Shown here: piece after piece, positions 1-7,103 of the stretch
How positions within the stretch are numbered: position 1 is the first letter of the stretch
How the letters are laid out: every line of letters begins with the position of its first letter
Assembly (NCBI GenBank): GCA_937916125.1
Contig: CALGGE010000002.1
Location: forward strand, 1-17,245
Direction: 5' to 3'
Source of the DNA: an uncultured Elusimicrobia bacterium
GTDB lineage: Bacteria > Elusimicrobiota > Endomicrobiia > Endomicrobiales > Endomicrobiaceae
Length of the DNA stretch: 17,245 nucleotides
Notes under the pieces: model-generated
What the model was told of the DNA's origin: nothing
Databases searched by the model: none
The model's input: only the letters and a program-made list of their open reading frames with translations
Made by a program: the position numbers and the translations under genes

Positions 1-1
1 A

Positions 2-178
2 ATACTAAAAACATACAAGAAAGGTAATGTTAATAATCCTGAAAACAAGAAATATAACATTCCTATTAATGTTTCAGGTTATTTTAAATCGTGTTTTTAT
101 AATATTGGAAATAACAATAAGTATGCTCTAAATTATCTGCAACATTTATCGAATATATACTATGAAATATCTAAATAA
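2..178 (+). CDS. C-terminal end of an unknown protein (cut by window edge)
   Basis: The frame is open from base 2 to a TAA at 176-178 and gives 58 residues ending in NIYYEISK. The start lies outside the window. The other two plus-strand frames are closed early; frame 1 stops at 25-27. The composition is Asn-, Tyr- and Lys-rich with no recognisable motif. It lies 12 bp before the next gene on the same strand, so the two may be co-transcribed. Function unknown. Confidence 0.55.
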   Translation: MLKTYKKGNVNNPENKKYNIPINVSGYFKSCFYNIGNNNKYALNYLQHLSNIYYEISK

Positions 179-190
179 AGGATAATAAAA

Positions 191-634
191 ATGATAAAAG
201 AAAAAATAAAATTTATATTTGTGTTTATTGTGGTATCAATAATTATAGTGATATCAGCAACATACTTGGGATATTATATGTATTATGACGGATATATTGC
301 TTCAGATATAAATACCGGTAATTGTATAACTTATGCAGTAGAACAAACCTTATTATCGGAAAACAGTTTGGAAAAGAAAAAAGAATTCATTGAAAAATTT
401 TGTTCTTATTCTTATTCGGAAATAATAGTAGAAAATGTTTCAGATAAAACAATATTCTATAAAAAAGAAAGTGGCTTTATAAATAAAAAACTTTTCAATA
501 AATTTCCATTAATGGGAAAACTCATAAAAACAAAAGATGGCAACTACTCAATAGAATATAAAACTTATGTACCAAAATTTTATACCTGTATAACATATTG
601 TTTATATTTAGGCAAACATATGACAAGGATATAG
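191..634 (+). CDS. small hypothetical protein with N-terminal membrane anchor
   Basis: This encodes 147 residues. Residues about 8-28 form one strongly hydrophobic segment (IFVFIVVSIIIVISATYLGY) after a lysine-rich start, so the protein is probably anchored in the inner membrane with the rest outside the cytoplasm. Three Cys (near residues 45, 71 and 132) lie in the outer part, and two more near the end flank a second weakly hydrophobic patch (CITYCLYLG). An AAGGA motif about 8 bases before the ATG supports the start. I recognise no family. It follows the cut gene at 2-178 closely, and its stop overlaps the ribosome binding site of a 26-codon frame, so these may be one unit. Confidence 0.6.
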   Translation: MIKEKIKFIFVFIVVSIIIVISATYLGYYMYYDGYIASDINTGNCITYAVEQTLLSENSLEKKKEFIEKFCSYSYSEIIVENVSDKTIFYKKESGFINKKLFNKFPLMGKLIKTKDGNYSIEYKTYVPKFYTCITYCLYLGKHMTRI

Positions 635-643
635 GAGGACAAA

Positions 644-724
644 ATGTATAAAATTTTTAAAGTAAAAGAAGAAGAATGTTTAGAAATTGTAAATAATTTA
701 ACAAGTATATTAGATAAAGAATAA
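644..724 (+). CDS. possible 26-residue peptide with a very strong ribosome binding site
   Basis: The sequence TAGGAGGACAAAATG puts a near-perfect Shine-Dalgarno five bases before an ATG. The frame gives MYKIFKVKEEECLEIVNNLT... and stops at 722-724. The SD overlaps the stop codon of the gene at 191-634, which suggests translational coupling. It could be a real small protein or the start of a once longer gene now truncated; the sequence after it is convergent with the WYL gene. No family recognised. Confidence 0.35.
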   Translation: MYKIFKVKEEECLEIVNNLTSILDKE

Positions 725-744
725 AATAAAAAATTAATTTTTTT

Positions 745-763
745 AATTTGTGAAGCAATTTTT
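745..763. repeat. dispersed small hairpin element, copy 1
   Basis: AATTTGTGAAGCAATTTTT lies between the convergent 644-724 frame and the WYL gene and overlaps the latter's stop codon (762-764). An 18-base core is identical to the copy at 11802-11819. The general pattern is AAATTTGC or AAAATTGC, a short loop, then the complement. It might act as a weak bidirectional terminator here. Confidence 0.5.
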
Positions 764-1655
764 AGTATTGTTTCAAAATTTCTTTAACTTTATTATCAAG
801 TTCTTTCGGTTCAACAACTTTAATATACGGCAACCAATGAAATATTGTCGGTAAAATTTCTTCTTCTTTTGCTATTTTACATTCCAGTATTAAAGAACCG
901 TCTTTGTTTTCTTTTGTTATTTTTTGTAAAGGGAAATATTGTTTTTCTTTAAAGTATTTTGCTGTCTTTTTTACAACGGAAAGTTGTACTTTTGTTTTCC
1001 GGTCTATTTCAAAATAAATATTTATACTTTCTTTTAGAATTTTTGTTATATCTTTTGTATGTTCAAAACATTTACCTTCAGGTATAAGCTTTTTAATATT
1101 AACGATATTATATTTTAAAACTTTGTTTTTATTCCCTAACAAACATATTAAATACCAGAAACCATCATAATAAGCTATTTTTATAGGTTTTAAATTTTTT
1201 ATTTCCTTGTTATATACGGATTCAATTGTTACATATTCTTTATCTTTAATTACTTTTTCTATAAGTTTTGTTTTTTGTGTTATTTCGTATTTAGGTCCGG
1301 TTTGAAATTTTACAAAAAATGGACTATCTGCATTTTCAGACAATATCCTTTTTCTAAATATATCAAAACTTTTATTTATCTTTTTATTTTTTAAAGAATC
1401 TACAAAAGAACTTAATAATACCAATAATCCGGCTTCCGTATCGGATAACAAGATTTTTTGTAAAGAAAAACCTTCCACAAAGGCATAAGTGCCTTTTGCC
1501 GGATTCCATAAAGGAAATTCTGCAATTTCAATTTCTCTTAAATATCTTTGAATTGATTTTGTGGAAACATCTAATTCTTCGGCAAGCTTTCTTGTTTTTA
1601 CAGGACCGCAATCAAGTTTATTCAAAATAAATATTATTGCAGACATTTTGTTCAT
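762..1655 (-). CDS. WYL-domain transcriptional regulator (YafY/PafC type)
   Basis: This 297-residue regulator has an N-terminal helix-turn-helix (about residues 5-55, with VKTRKLAEELDVSTKSIQRY as the DNA-reading part), then a WYL domain around 125-185 (signature FWYLICLLGNKNKVLKYNI) and a C-terminal WCX-like extension. The length is typical of the family. WYL domains are ligand- or nucleic-acid-sensing modules; the ligand here is unknown. A longer frame begins at a TTG (1667), but that TTG is part of TTGGAGG, the ribosome binding site, which lies five bases before the ATG at 1655, so I take the ATG. The gene is divergent from the small-protein/deiminase pair and may control it and itself, because a palindrome sits inside its promoter (1696-1709). 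Confidence 0.88.
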   Translation of the reverse strand: MNKMSAIIFILNKLDCGPVKTRKLAEELDVSTKSIQRYLREIEIAEFPLWNPAKGTYAFVEGFSLQKILLSDTEAGLLVLLSSFVDSLKNKKINKSFDIFRKRILSENADSPFFVKFQTGPKYEITQKTKLIEKVIKDKEYVTIESVYNKEIKNLKPIKIAYYDGFWYLICLLGNKNKVLKYNIVNIKKLIPEGKCFEHTKDITKILKESINIYFEIDRKTKVQLSVVKKTAKYFKEKQYFPLQKITKENKDGSLILECKIAKEEEILPTIFHWLPYIKVVEPKELDNKVKEILKQY

Positions 1656-1682
1656 AAAAACCTCCAATAATAACTTTTCTAT

Positions 1683-1711
1683 ATTCTAACATAAAGACAG
1701 CCGGTTGTCCA
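1683..1711 (-). promoter_or_regulatory. promoter of the WYL regulator gene
   Basis: Read on the minus strand this is TGGACA, 17 bases, then TAGAAT, each one mismatch from the sigma-70-type consensus. It ends 28 bp before the chosen ATG. The spacing and the palindrome over the -35/spacer support it. Confidence 0.6.
1696..1709. promoter_or_regulatory. candidate operator palindrome GACAGCCGGTTGTC
   Basis: This is a 14-bp near-perfect palindrome (GACA-N-CCGG-N-TGTC; the only breaks are the symmetric positions 5 and 10). It covers most of the -35 element and part of the spacer of the regulator's promoter, so binding there would block that promoter. It is also upstream of the divergent gene pair. 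Assigning it to the WYL protein is inference. Confidence 0.45.
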
Positions 1712-1983
1712 CTTGTTTTTATAAAATATATATAAATTATAATCGTTATAAAAAATATCCGGCAATATATATAAGAGGGGGGGGGGAAGAGAAATGTGAT
1801 AATAAGAAAAAAGAAATCGAACAAAGAAAAATAATACATAAAAATTCGGATATTGTTATTGAATTGGAACGAGAAAATAATGATTCTATGATAAAATTAA
1901 CTTTGCCTAATAAAGAAACTCAAGTTTTTAATTTAGAATTTAACAAAAAACAGTGTAAATTTATTGAAAAACAGGAGAAATAA
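1705..1983 (+). CDS. small hypothetical protein, start uncertain, linked to the deiminase gene
   Basis: The frame is open from a TTG at 1705 to a TAA at 1981-1983, three bases before the deiminase ATG. The first 30 codons are unlikely to be translated: no ribosome binding site precedes the TTG, a likely -10 box lies inside them, and they read straight through the G10 run as Gly-Gly-Gly. The protein-like part is about HKNSDIVIELERENNDSM to the end. The only downstream starts in frame are TTG 1864 and ATG 1888, and neither has a good ribosome binding site. It may be a gene whose 5' end is damaged, or one whose frame depends on the G-run length. The close spacing to the deiminase suggests co-translation. 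No family recognised. Confidence 0.4.
   Translation: MSTCFYKIYINYNRYKKYPAIYIRGGGEEKCDNKKKEIEQRKIIHKNSDIVIELERENNDSMIKLTLPNKETQVFNLEFNKKQCKFIEKQEK
1777..1786 (+). repeat. homopolymer of ten G (possible contingency tract)
   Basis: A G10 run stands in very AT-rich DNA, between a TATAAT-like -10 (1738-1743) and the small-protein/deiminase genes. Eight bases after it is ATG-TGA (1794-1799), a start codon followed at once by a stop. Poly-G tracts of this length are known slippage sites for phase variation in other bacteria. Its exact length may be affected by sequencing error. Confidence 0.85.
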
Positions 1984-1986
1984 ACA

Positions 1987-2781
1987 ATGACAACAATTTA
2001 CTTTTCAGCATTATTAAAACAAAAAAAGTATTTGCCTTTTTATAACAGATTAGTTAAATTATTTGAAGATAATAATCTAAATTGTAAATTCGTTGAAAGT
2101 ACAAACGATATTTGGATGAGAGATTTTATGTCTATAAAATCTACTGATGGCAAATATATTCAATTCGATTATCATCCGATATACTTAAAAAAATATCCTA
2201 AATATATAACAGGCGGAAGTTTAATTGCAAAAAATTTAGGAATAGACACAATAACAACTGATATAAAACTCGATGGCGGGAACTTTATCTGTAGAAATAA
2301 AATAGCGATAATAACTTCAAGGATATTTAAAGAAAATCCAAACTATTCAGAACAAGAACTTACAGATAAAATAAAGAACTTACCTAAATTGGATAAAATT
2401 ATAATAATTGAAGAAGAACAAGATACTTACGGGCATAGTGACGGTATGGTTAGGTTTGTTGATGATAATGCCGTTTTAATTAACGAATATACTAAAAAAC
2501 ATATTAAATATAAAAAGGTATTAACCGATGTTTTGGAAAAAGAAAATTTAAAATATATAGAAATACCATCAACCGATAATATGACAAATGCTATCGGTTT
2601 ATATATAAACTATTTACAATTTGATGATATTATAGTTTTGCCTGTTTTTAATATTGATAACGATAAAAAGGCTTTAGAATTGTTCAAAAAAATATTTAAA
2701 AATTATAGAATATTACAAATAGATTGCACGGAAATTGCCAAAGCCGGCGGAGTACTAAATTGTATTAGTTGGCAGTTATAA
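1987..2781 (+). CDS. agmatine deiminase / peptidylarginine deiminase-family protein (compact)
   Basis: This enzyme family hydrolyses a guanidino group to a ureido group and ammonia through a Cys-His-acid mechanism. The signature blocks are present in order: W43-M-R-D46, D96-G-G-N99, G-H150-S-D152-G and the terminal G-G-V-L-N-C259, so the catalytic Cys, His and the guanidine-binding Asps are kept. At 264 residues it is clearly shorter than agmatine deiminases (about 340-370): it starts almost at the strand before the WMRD block and lacks the usual N-terminal Trp-Pro region, and the block spacings are compressed. AGGAGA precedes the ATG by seven bases. It is co-directional with, and 3 bp from, the small frame upstream. 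Substrate (agmatine, peptidyl-arginine or another guanidine) cannot be told from sequence. Confidence 0.8.
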   Translation: MTTIYFSALLKQKKYLPFYNRLVKLFEDNNLNCKFVESTNDIWMRDFMSIKSTDGKYIQFDYHPIYLKKYPKYITGGSLIAKNLGIDTITTDIKLDGGNFICRNKIAIITSRIFKENPNYSEQELTDKIKNLPKLDKIIIIEEEQDTYGHSDGMVRFVDDNAVLINEYTKKHIKYKKVLTDVLEKENLKYIEIPSTDNMTNAIGLYINYLQFDDIIVLPVFNIDNDKKALELFKKIFKNYRILQIDCTEIAKAGGVLNCISWQL

Positions 2782-2799
2782 AAATTGCTTTGCAATTTT
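2781..2799. repeat. dispersed small hairpin element, copy 2
   Basis: AAAATTGC-TTT-GCAATTTT is a perfect 8-bp stem with a 3-base loop, followed by one more T, starting on the last base of the deiminase stop codon. It may act as a weak terminator. An array of 8-bp repeats begins immediately after (2801). Confidence 0.6.
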
Positions 2800-2800
2800 T

Positions 2801-2832
2801 AGGTTATAGGGTGATAAGGTTATAGGGTTATA
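2801..2832. repeat. array of four 8-bp units (AGGTTATA-like)
   Basis: The units read AGGTTATA, GGGTGATA, AGGTTATA, GGGTTATA. They fill the 96-bp gap between the deiminase and the next gene, directly after a small hairpin element. Confidence 0.8.
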
Positions 2833-2877
2833 AGTTTAAATAAGCTATAATTAAAGAAAAATAACAGGGAAAATAAA

Positions 2878-3606
2878 ATGGTGGATTTAGAAATAATAAG
2901 AAATAAAGTAAAAGAATTAGAAAAAGAAACTACTGATAAAATAAAAATTGTTGAAAAACTACAAGAAATAAATGAATGCTTTTTGCAAAATTATATTATT
3001 AAAATTTATAAGTTGGAAATATACCCGGTAGAAGTTGAAAGTTATTATTATAACTATAACAAAATAGATAAAAAACTTATATTTGATGATGGTTTATGTC
3101 ATAAAAATGAATTACAAAATGGATTTGTTGATAATAGTGAAGAGAGAAAGAGGTTTGGTAAAATTTATTTTCATAGAAGGAGTCCATCTAAAGATTGTAA
3201 AATAAATACTGGATATGGAGGAATAGATATTTGTCTTTCTTTAGGGGATTATTTTTTATCAATATTAATTCGTAGTGCTTATATTAATAACAAAATGGAA
3301 TGTGGTATTAATAAAATATTGCAAAGAGTATTAGAAATAAAACGATGGACAAAAGTAGATGAAAAATTAGAAAGAAAATATAAAGATATTGAAAACGAAG
3401 AGAATGTATTAAAACAAAGAGATTATAAAATTTACAATTCGTTTATTTCTCATCCAAGAATTAAAAATAATGAATATTTTAAAGATAATAAATATCTTTT
3501 AAATACATTTGCTTTTGATGAATTAAAAAATTTAAAAAACAATTTCTATACACAAAAAAGAAAAAATGAAATAAGAGATAAATATAAACCACAGACTATA
3601 AACTAA
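2878..3606 (+). CDS. hypothetical protein, 242 aa; faint methylpurine-glycosylase-like motif order
   Basis: I do not recognise this protein firmly. It starts at an ATG eight bases after AGGGAAA and is rich in Lys, Asn, Tyr and Ile. The N-terminal ~45 residues are likely helical (VKELEKETTDKIKIVEKLQE). The core (47-140) contains YPVEVESYYYN, a His at 75, FGKIYFHRRSPS (93-104), GGIDICLS (114-121) and LIRSAYI (130-136). The order Glu-Ser/Thr-x-x-Tyr, His, Gly-x-x-Tyr, then Leu-Ile-Arg-[AS] is reminiscent of 3-methyladenine (AAG/MPG-type) glycosylases, but the match is from memory and weak. The C-terminal third is charged. It lies 64 bp before the RhuM-Fic gene on the same strand, so the two may be one accessory unit. 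Confidence 0.6.
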   Translation: MVDLEIIRNKVKELEKETTDKIKIVEKLQEINECFLQNYIIKIYKLEIYPVEVESYYYNYNKIDKKLIFDDGLCHKNELQNGFVDNSEERKRFGKIYFHRRSPSKDCKINTGYGGIDICLSLGDYFLSILIRSAYINNKMECGINKILQRVLEIKRWTKVDEKLERKYKDIENEENVLKQRDYKIYNSFISHPRIKNNEYFKDNKYLLNTFAFDELKNLKNNFYTQKRKNEIRDKYKPQTIN

Positions 3607-3670
3607 CAACGACTTGATTTTTAAACAATATATTTATATAATAATACAAAAATATTACAAAGGTACTTAT

Positions 3671-4642
3671 ATGAAAAAAGAAAATCAAATAATCATTTAC
3701 AAAACAAAAGACGGAAATTTAGAAGTAGATTTAAAACTTCATAATGAAACTTTGTGGCTAAGGCAAGAACAAATTGCATTATTGTTTGGTATTGATAGAA
3801 CTGGTGTTGTAAGACATATAAACAACATATTTAAAACTAAGGAACTTGATGAAAAAAGCAATGTGCAAAAAATGCACATTCCAAATTCAGATAAATCAGT
3901 ATCTTTCTATAATTTGGATGTAATTATTTCCGTAGGTTATAGAGTAAATTCTACAAAAGCAACACAATTTAGAATTTGGGCAACAAAAACATTAAAAAAC
4001 TACCTTACTGAAGGTTATGTTATAAATAAAAAACAGTTGCAACAACAGAAAGAAAAATTTACAACATTACAACAAACAGTAGATTTACTTAACAGAAGTT
4101 TAATAAACCAAGTTGAAACATTAAAACAAGCAAAAGATGTAAGCAACATTTTAAACAATTTTGTTAAAGGTTTAAATTTGCTTGATGATTACGACCATCA
4201 ACAATTAGATAAAAAAGGAAATTCTAAAAGAAAAGCTACAAAAATAAAAACTCAAGACTTCTTAAAAATTATTGATAAAATGAAAGGTGAATTTGCAAGT
4301 GATGTTTTTGCTGTACCTAAAGATAAAAGTTTTGAAAGTTCCGTTAATCAAGTATATCAAACTTTCGACGATAAAGAGCTTTATCCTACATTAGAAGAAA
4401 AAGCAGCAATGTTGCTTTATATGGTTGTAAAAAATCATAGTTTTGTTGATGGGAACAAAAGAATTGCTGCAAGTTGTTTCTTGTTTTTCTTAGATAGAAA
4501 CAAAATGCTTTATGATAAAACAAACAAACCTGTTATAGATAGTGCAACATTATTTGCATTAACCCTGCTTATTGCAGAAAGTAATCCGAAAGATAAAGAT
4601 ATTATTTTGCAAGTAGTGATAAGTGTATTGAATAGAAATTAA
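3671..4642 (+). CDS. RhuM-family N-terminus fused to a Fic/Doc domain
   Basis: This 323-residue protein has an N-terminal RhuM-type region (about 7-115: LWLRQEQIALLFGIDRTGVV, then VSFYNLDVIISVGYRVNS and FRIWATKTLKNYL) that carries a helix-turn-helix-like segment. A helical linker follows (120-170) and then a Fic/Doc domain (about 195-320) whose active motif is H256-S-F-V-D-G-N-K-R264. This is the HxFx[DN]GNK/NR form; Fic enzymes usually transfer AMP to proteins, whereas the Doc form with NKR can phosphorylate a target, so the chemistry is open. No inhibitory [ST]xxxE[GN] helix is evident by eye. The frame extends to a TTG at 3614, but the ATG at 3671 is preceded by AAAGG and begins the conserved region. 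Possible toxin or host-directed effector; no separate antitoxin is evident next to it. Confidence 0.85.
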   Translation: MKKENQIIIYKTKDGNLEVDLKLHNETLWLRQEQIALLFGIDRTGVVRHINNIFKTKELDEKSNVQKMHIPNSDKSVSFYNLDVIISVGYRVNSTKATQFRIWATKTLKNYLTEGYVINKKQLQQQKEKFTTLQQTVDLLNRSLINQVETLKQAKDVSNILNNFVKGLNLLDDYDHQQLDKKGNSKRKATKIKTQDFLKIIDKMKGEFASDVFAVPKDKSFESSVNQVYQTFDDKELYPTLEEKAAMLLYMVVKNHSFVDGNKRIAASCFLFFLDRNKMLYDKTNKPVIDSATLFALTLLIAESNPKDKDIILQVVISVLNRN

Positions 4643-4656
4643 TTTTTGTTGTTTCT

Positions 4657-4709
4657 ATACATCCATGCATCCATACATCTATGCATCAAAATTTGCAAAT
4701 CAAATTTTT
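4657..4709. repeat. composite repeat: four 8-bp units plus AAATTTGC hairpin
   Basis: The units ATACATCC, ATGCATCC, ATACATCT, ATGCATCA (4657-4688) run straight into AAATTTGCAAATCAAATTTTT (hairpin-like, to 4709). The same two-part arrangement, with the same first unit and a near-identical last unit, occurs at 11769-11819 about 7 kb away. Confidence 0.75.
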
Positions 4710-4735
4710 CGCGACATAGTGTTGTCTGCTTGCTA

Positions 4736-4744
4736 TGGTATAAT
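4736..4744 (+). promoter_or_regulatory. extended -10 promoter for the phosphoesterase gene
   Basis: TGGTATAAT matches the extended -10 (TGnTATAAT) exactly. I see no convincing -35 at 17 bases, as is common for extended -10 promoters. It is 71 bp before the phosphoesterase ATG and is the only good -10 in the 173-bp gap. Confidence 0.5.
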
Positions 4745-4753
4745 ATATAAACA

Positions 4754-4781
4754 ATTAGCAATCAGAAATTAGTAATTAAAA
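4754..4781. repeat. array of four 7-bp units (ATTAGCA-like)
   Basis: The units read ATTAGCA, ATCAGAA, ATTAGTA, ATTAAAA. They lie in the probable 5' leader of the phosphoesterase gene. Confidence 0.55.
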
Positions 4782-4815
4782 GGTAATATTGAAATAATTT
4801 TGTTTAGGAGAAAAG

Positions 4816-5616
4816 ATGGGAAGAAGATTATGTGTTGGGGATATTCATGGTATGTATTCAAAATTAACAGATGTTTTGGATAGATGTAATTTTTCTTCTT
4901 TCGATACTCTCTACTGTGTTGGCGATTTGTGCGACAGGGGGAAAGAAAATTTAAAAACTTTAAATTTTTTAATGAGTTTAAATAATTTTCATCCGGTTAT
5001 CGGTAACCACGATGTTTGGCTTGCAGAGTATTTAAGTTATAAAATGCCGGAAACTGCTTTACATGTTTGGGCTTATTATAACGGCGGAATGAATACTTTT
5101 GTAGAATTTTTGGATATGGCAGACGAAGAAAAACTAAAAATTTACAATTGGTTGAAAAATATACCATATATGATAAAACTTAAAGATAAAATTATAATGC
5201 ATACACCGACACCTAAAAAGATTTTTGACAGAACAAAAGAAGGATATAATTTAGAAGAAATAACTCTTGCCAATATAACAGAAAGCGGACTTTTACAGGA
5301 TGAAATATACGATGACCAGCTTTGGAGCAGAAAAGTTATAGCTTGTTCAAAATATATAAACGATAAACAAAAATATAAGAAGTTTTTTGAAAAACAATTC
5401 AATAAAAATACGCCGACAATATTTTGCGGGCATACTCCGGTATTTGAACCTGTATATGACGAAAATATGAATATTTGCCTTATAGATACCGGCAGTTTTG
5501 CAACAAAAGAAAAAGCAGGTAAAGATGGACATATAACAGTTGTAGATATAGATACCTTTGACTATTGGCAAAATGGTAATAAAAAGAAACAAAATCTTTT
5601 AGCAAAAAAAATTTGA
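4816..5616 (+). CDS. calcineurin-like metallophosphoesterase (PPP/ApaH type)
   Basis: This 266-residue cytoplasmic hydrolase belongs to the PPP-type metallophosphatases (Ser/Thr phosphatase, ApaH/PrpE-like). The metal-binding blocks are all present in order: G8-D-I-H-G12, G36-D-L-C-D-R-G42, G63-N-H-D66, a His in MHTPTPKK near residue 134, and C-G-H-T-P near 205. These bind two metal ions and activate water for phosphoester cleavage. No signal peptide. AGGAGA sits six bases before the ATG. Whether it acts on phosphoproteins, dinucleoside polyphosphates or another substrate cannot be read from the sequence. It appears to be a single-gene unit; the region after it is convergent with a broken gene. 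Confidence 0.85.
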   Translation: MGRRLCVGDIHGMYSKLTDVLDRCNFSSFDTLYCVGDLCDRGKENLKTLNFLMSLNNFHPVIGNHDVWLAEYLSYKMPETALHVWAYYNGGMNTFVEFLDMADEEKLKIYNWLKNIPYMIKLKDKIIMHTPTPKKIFDRTKEGYNLEEITLANITESGLLQDEIYDDQLWSRKVIACSKYINDKQKYKKFFEKQFNKNTPTIFCGHTPVFEPVYDENMNICLIDTGSFATKEKAGKDGHITVVDIDTFDYWQNGNKKKQNLLAKKI

Positions 5617-5640
5617 CAAAAAAATTTACTGTTAAAATTT

Positions 5641-5978
5641 TTATTTAACTAATATTTTCTGTTGTTGTTCTTTTCCGGTTGCAACTTCTTTGCCGAACAA
5701 TTCATAAAAACTTACTTTAGGAATTCCTAATGCACCGTCTTTAGATTCGATATAAACTTTTTCTAAAAAACAATCTACATCATTTATTTTTATTACCGCT
5801 TTAGGAACACGATAGGGCTTTTTTCATTTATTTTTCCTGCATCGGTCAATACAGCATCGTAATTTACTACATTAGCATTTTTGCTTCTTTCTATAACAAA
5901 CAAATTAACAGTTTTATCTGCATATAAACTTACAGCTGATAACAAAAATAAAAAACAAAGTGTAAATATTTTTTTCAT
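5641..5978 (-). pseudogene. broken gene for an exported DUF4833-like protein
   Basis: The 5' part (5978 down to 5793) encodes a signal peptide (MKKIFTLCFLFLLSAVSLYA) and then DKTVNLFVIERSKNANVVNYDAVLTDAGKINEK, after which the frame ends at once. Shifting one frame at the GAAAAAAGCCC junction (about 5815-5825) gives about 58 more residues (KPYRVPKAVIKINDVDC..., VYIESKDGALGIPKVSFYEL, ending KEQQQKILVK at 5641). These two parts look like the N- and C-terminal ends of DUF4833 proteins, in which a middle portion (my estimate, 70-80 residues) should lie between them. So an internal deletion with frameshift is the likely history. A GGAG ribosome binding site still precedes the ATG. The DUF4833 match is from memory of the ERSKNxNxVxYD motif. 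Confidence 0.65.
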
Positions 5979-6050
5979 TTTTTTCTCCGTTATAAAAAAA
6001 TTAAAAACTTATATTATTTAGACTAATATTAATATCGAATTGTTATAATT

Positions 6051-7103
6051 TTATTGTTTTAATAAAGATTTTCTGTATCTGTTTATAAATATGATGAATA
6101 TGTTTTTGAATATGGCAAATGCCGGAACCGCAATTATCATCCCTATAATTCCGCCGATATTTGCACCGAACAACAAAGCGAAAATCATTGTAACCGGTCC
6201 CAAATTTACATTTTTACCAACAATTAACGGCTGAACAACATGCCCGTCTATCTGCTGTATAATTTCCAAAGCAATAAAAACATATAAAACCATTGTAATT
6301 GATTTATATTGTATTGCCGTTGCAAGCACACCTGATATCATAGCTACGGCAGGACCGAGATAAGGAATTACATTAAATAAGCCGGAAACAATACCTATTA
6401 TAATTGCATATTTAACATTAAAACTAAACAAAATCAAACTTGTTGCTATTCCTATAAAAAAAACTTCAATAATCTGTCCTCTTATATATCCGCCCAAAAC
6501 AGAATTTGCTTCATACATAAACGATATGAAAAATTCAACATATTTTGCAGGAAGAAACTGAATAATACCTTCTTTAGCTTTATTTACACCCAACAACATA
6601 AAAAAAGTTATTATCGGAATTAAAATTATAACCGTTATTACGGATACTACCGACGTGATATGTTTCGGCAAAGATTCTAATTTGTTTACAATTAAATCCA
6701 TAAATCCGTTTTCGGAATTTTCGGTTGTTGTAACAATAGTGTTTGTATATTTTTTTAAAAAAGGAATTTTTTTAGCAATATTATTACAACTTTCTTTAAT
6801 AAGTGTTTCATATTTAGGATAATTTTGGGCAAGAGATTTTATTTCCGTATTTATAACGGGAACCAACAAAGTAACAATAACAGCAAATGATGCTATAACA
6901 AATACAGTAACAAAACTAACGGCAACCCATCTTTGAACACCGGACAACATTATTTTATTTATTATCGGAGAAATTAAATAACTCAGTAAACCCGCTATTA
7001 TAAAAGGAAGAATAATTTGCCTTGATAAATAAAGTATTCCGCACATAAAAAACAGCAGCAAAACGGATATGATAAAAATTTTTGTTACTCTGTTATCTTT
7101 CAT
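6051..7103 (-). CDS. AI-2E family (PerM/UPF0118) membrane permease
   Basis: This 350-residue polytopic inner-membrane protein has N-terminal hydrophobic segments at about 8-45 and 58-82, a soluble loop (85-145), then segments at about 150-175, 210-245, 247-262, 270-285 and 303-340. The family hallmarks are visible: PFIIAGLLSYLISPIINK near the start, N-V-I-P-Y-L-G-P (244-251), and QPLIVGKNVNLGPV (291-304) followed by the glycine-rich FGANIGGIIGMIIAVPAFAI. Members export small molecules or act as Na+/H+ antiporters; substrate unknown here. The ATG lies inside the last codons of the upstream cyclic-nucleotide-fold gene (11-bp overlap), so the two are probably translated together. Confidence 0.9.
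   Translation of the reverse strand: MKDNRVTKIFIISVLLLFFMCGILYLSRQIILPFIIAGLLSYLISPIINKIMLSGVQRWVAVSFVTVFVIASFAVIVTLLVPVINTEIKSLAQNYPKYETLIKESCNNIAKKIPFLKKYTNTIVTTTENSENGFMDLIVNKLESLPKHITSVVSVITVIILIPIITFFMLLGVNKAKEGIIQFLPAKYVEFFISFMYEANSVLGGYIRGQIIEVFFIGIATSLILFSFNVKYAIIIGIVSGLFNVIPYLGPAVAMISGVLATAIQYKSITMVLYVFIALEIIQQIDGHVVQPLIVGKNVNLGPVTMIFALLFGANIGGIIGMIIAVPAFAIFKNIFIIFINRYRKSLLKQ

Noticed and set aside
1618..1839. A 73-codon minus-strand frame overlapping the WYL gene start and the G10 run
   Set aside because: It runs through the promoter and poly-G region, has no ribosome binding site and has an aromatic-rich sequence expected from AT-rich noise.
2801..2832. CRISPR array
   Set aside because: The repeats here and elsewhere are adjacent 7-8 bp units without spacers; no cas genes are present.
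5602..5627. A 26-base stretch around TTGACA identical to the one at 7621-7646 in the amt promoter region
   Set aside because: It overlaps the phosphoesterase stop codon and has no -10 at a suitable distance (TAAAAT only 14 bases on). It is mostly A and T tracts, so I do not call it a promoter.
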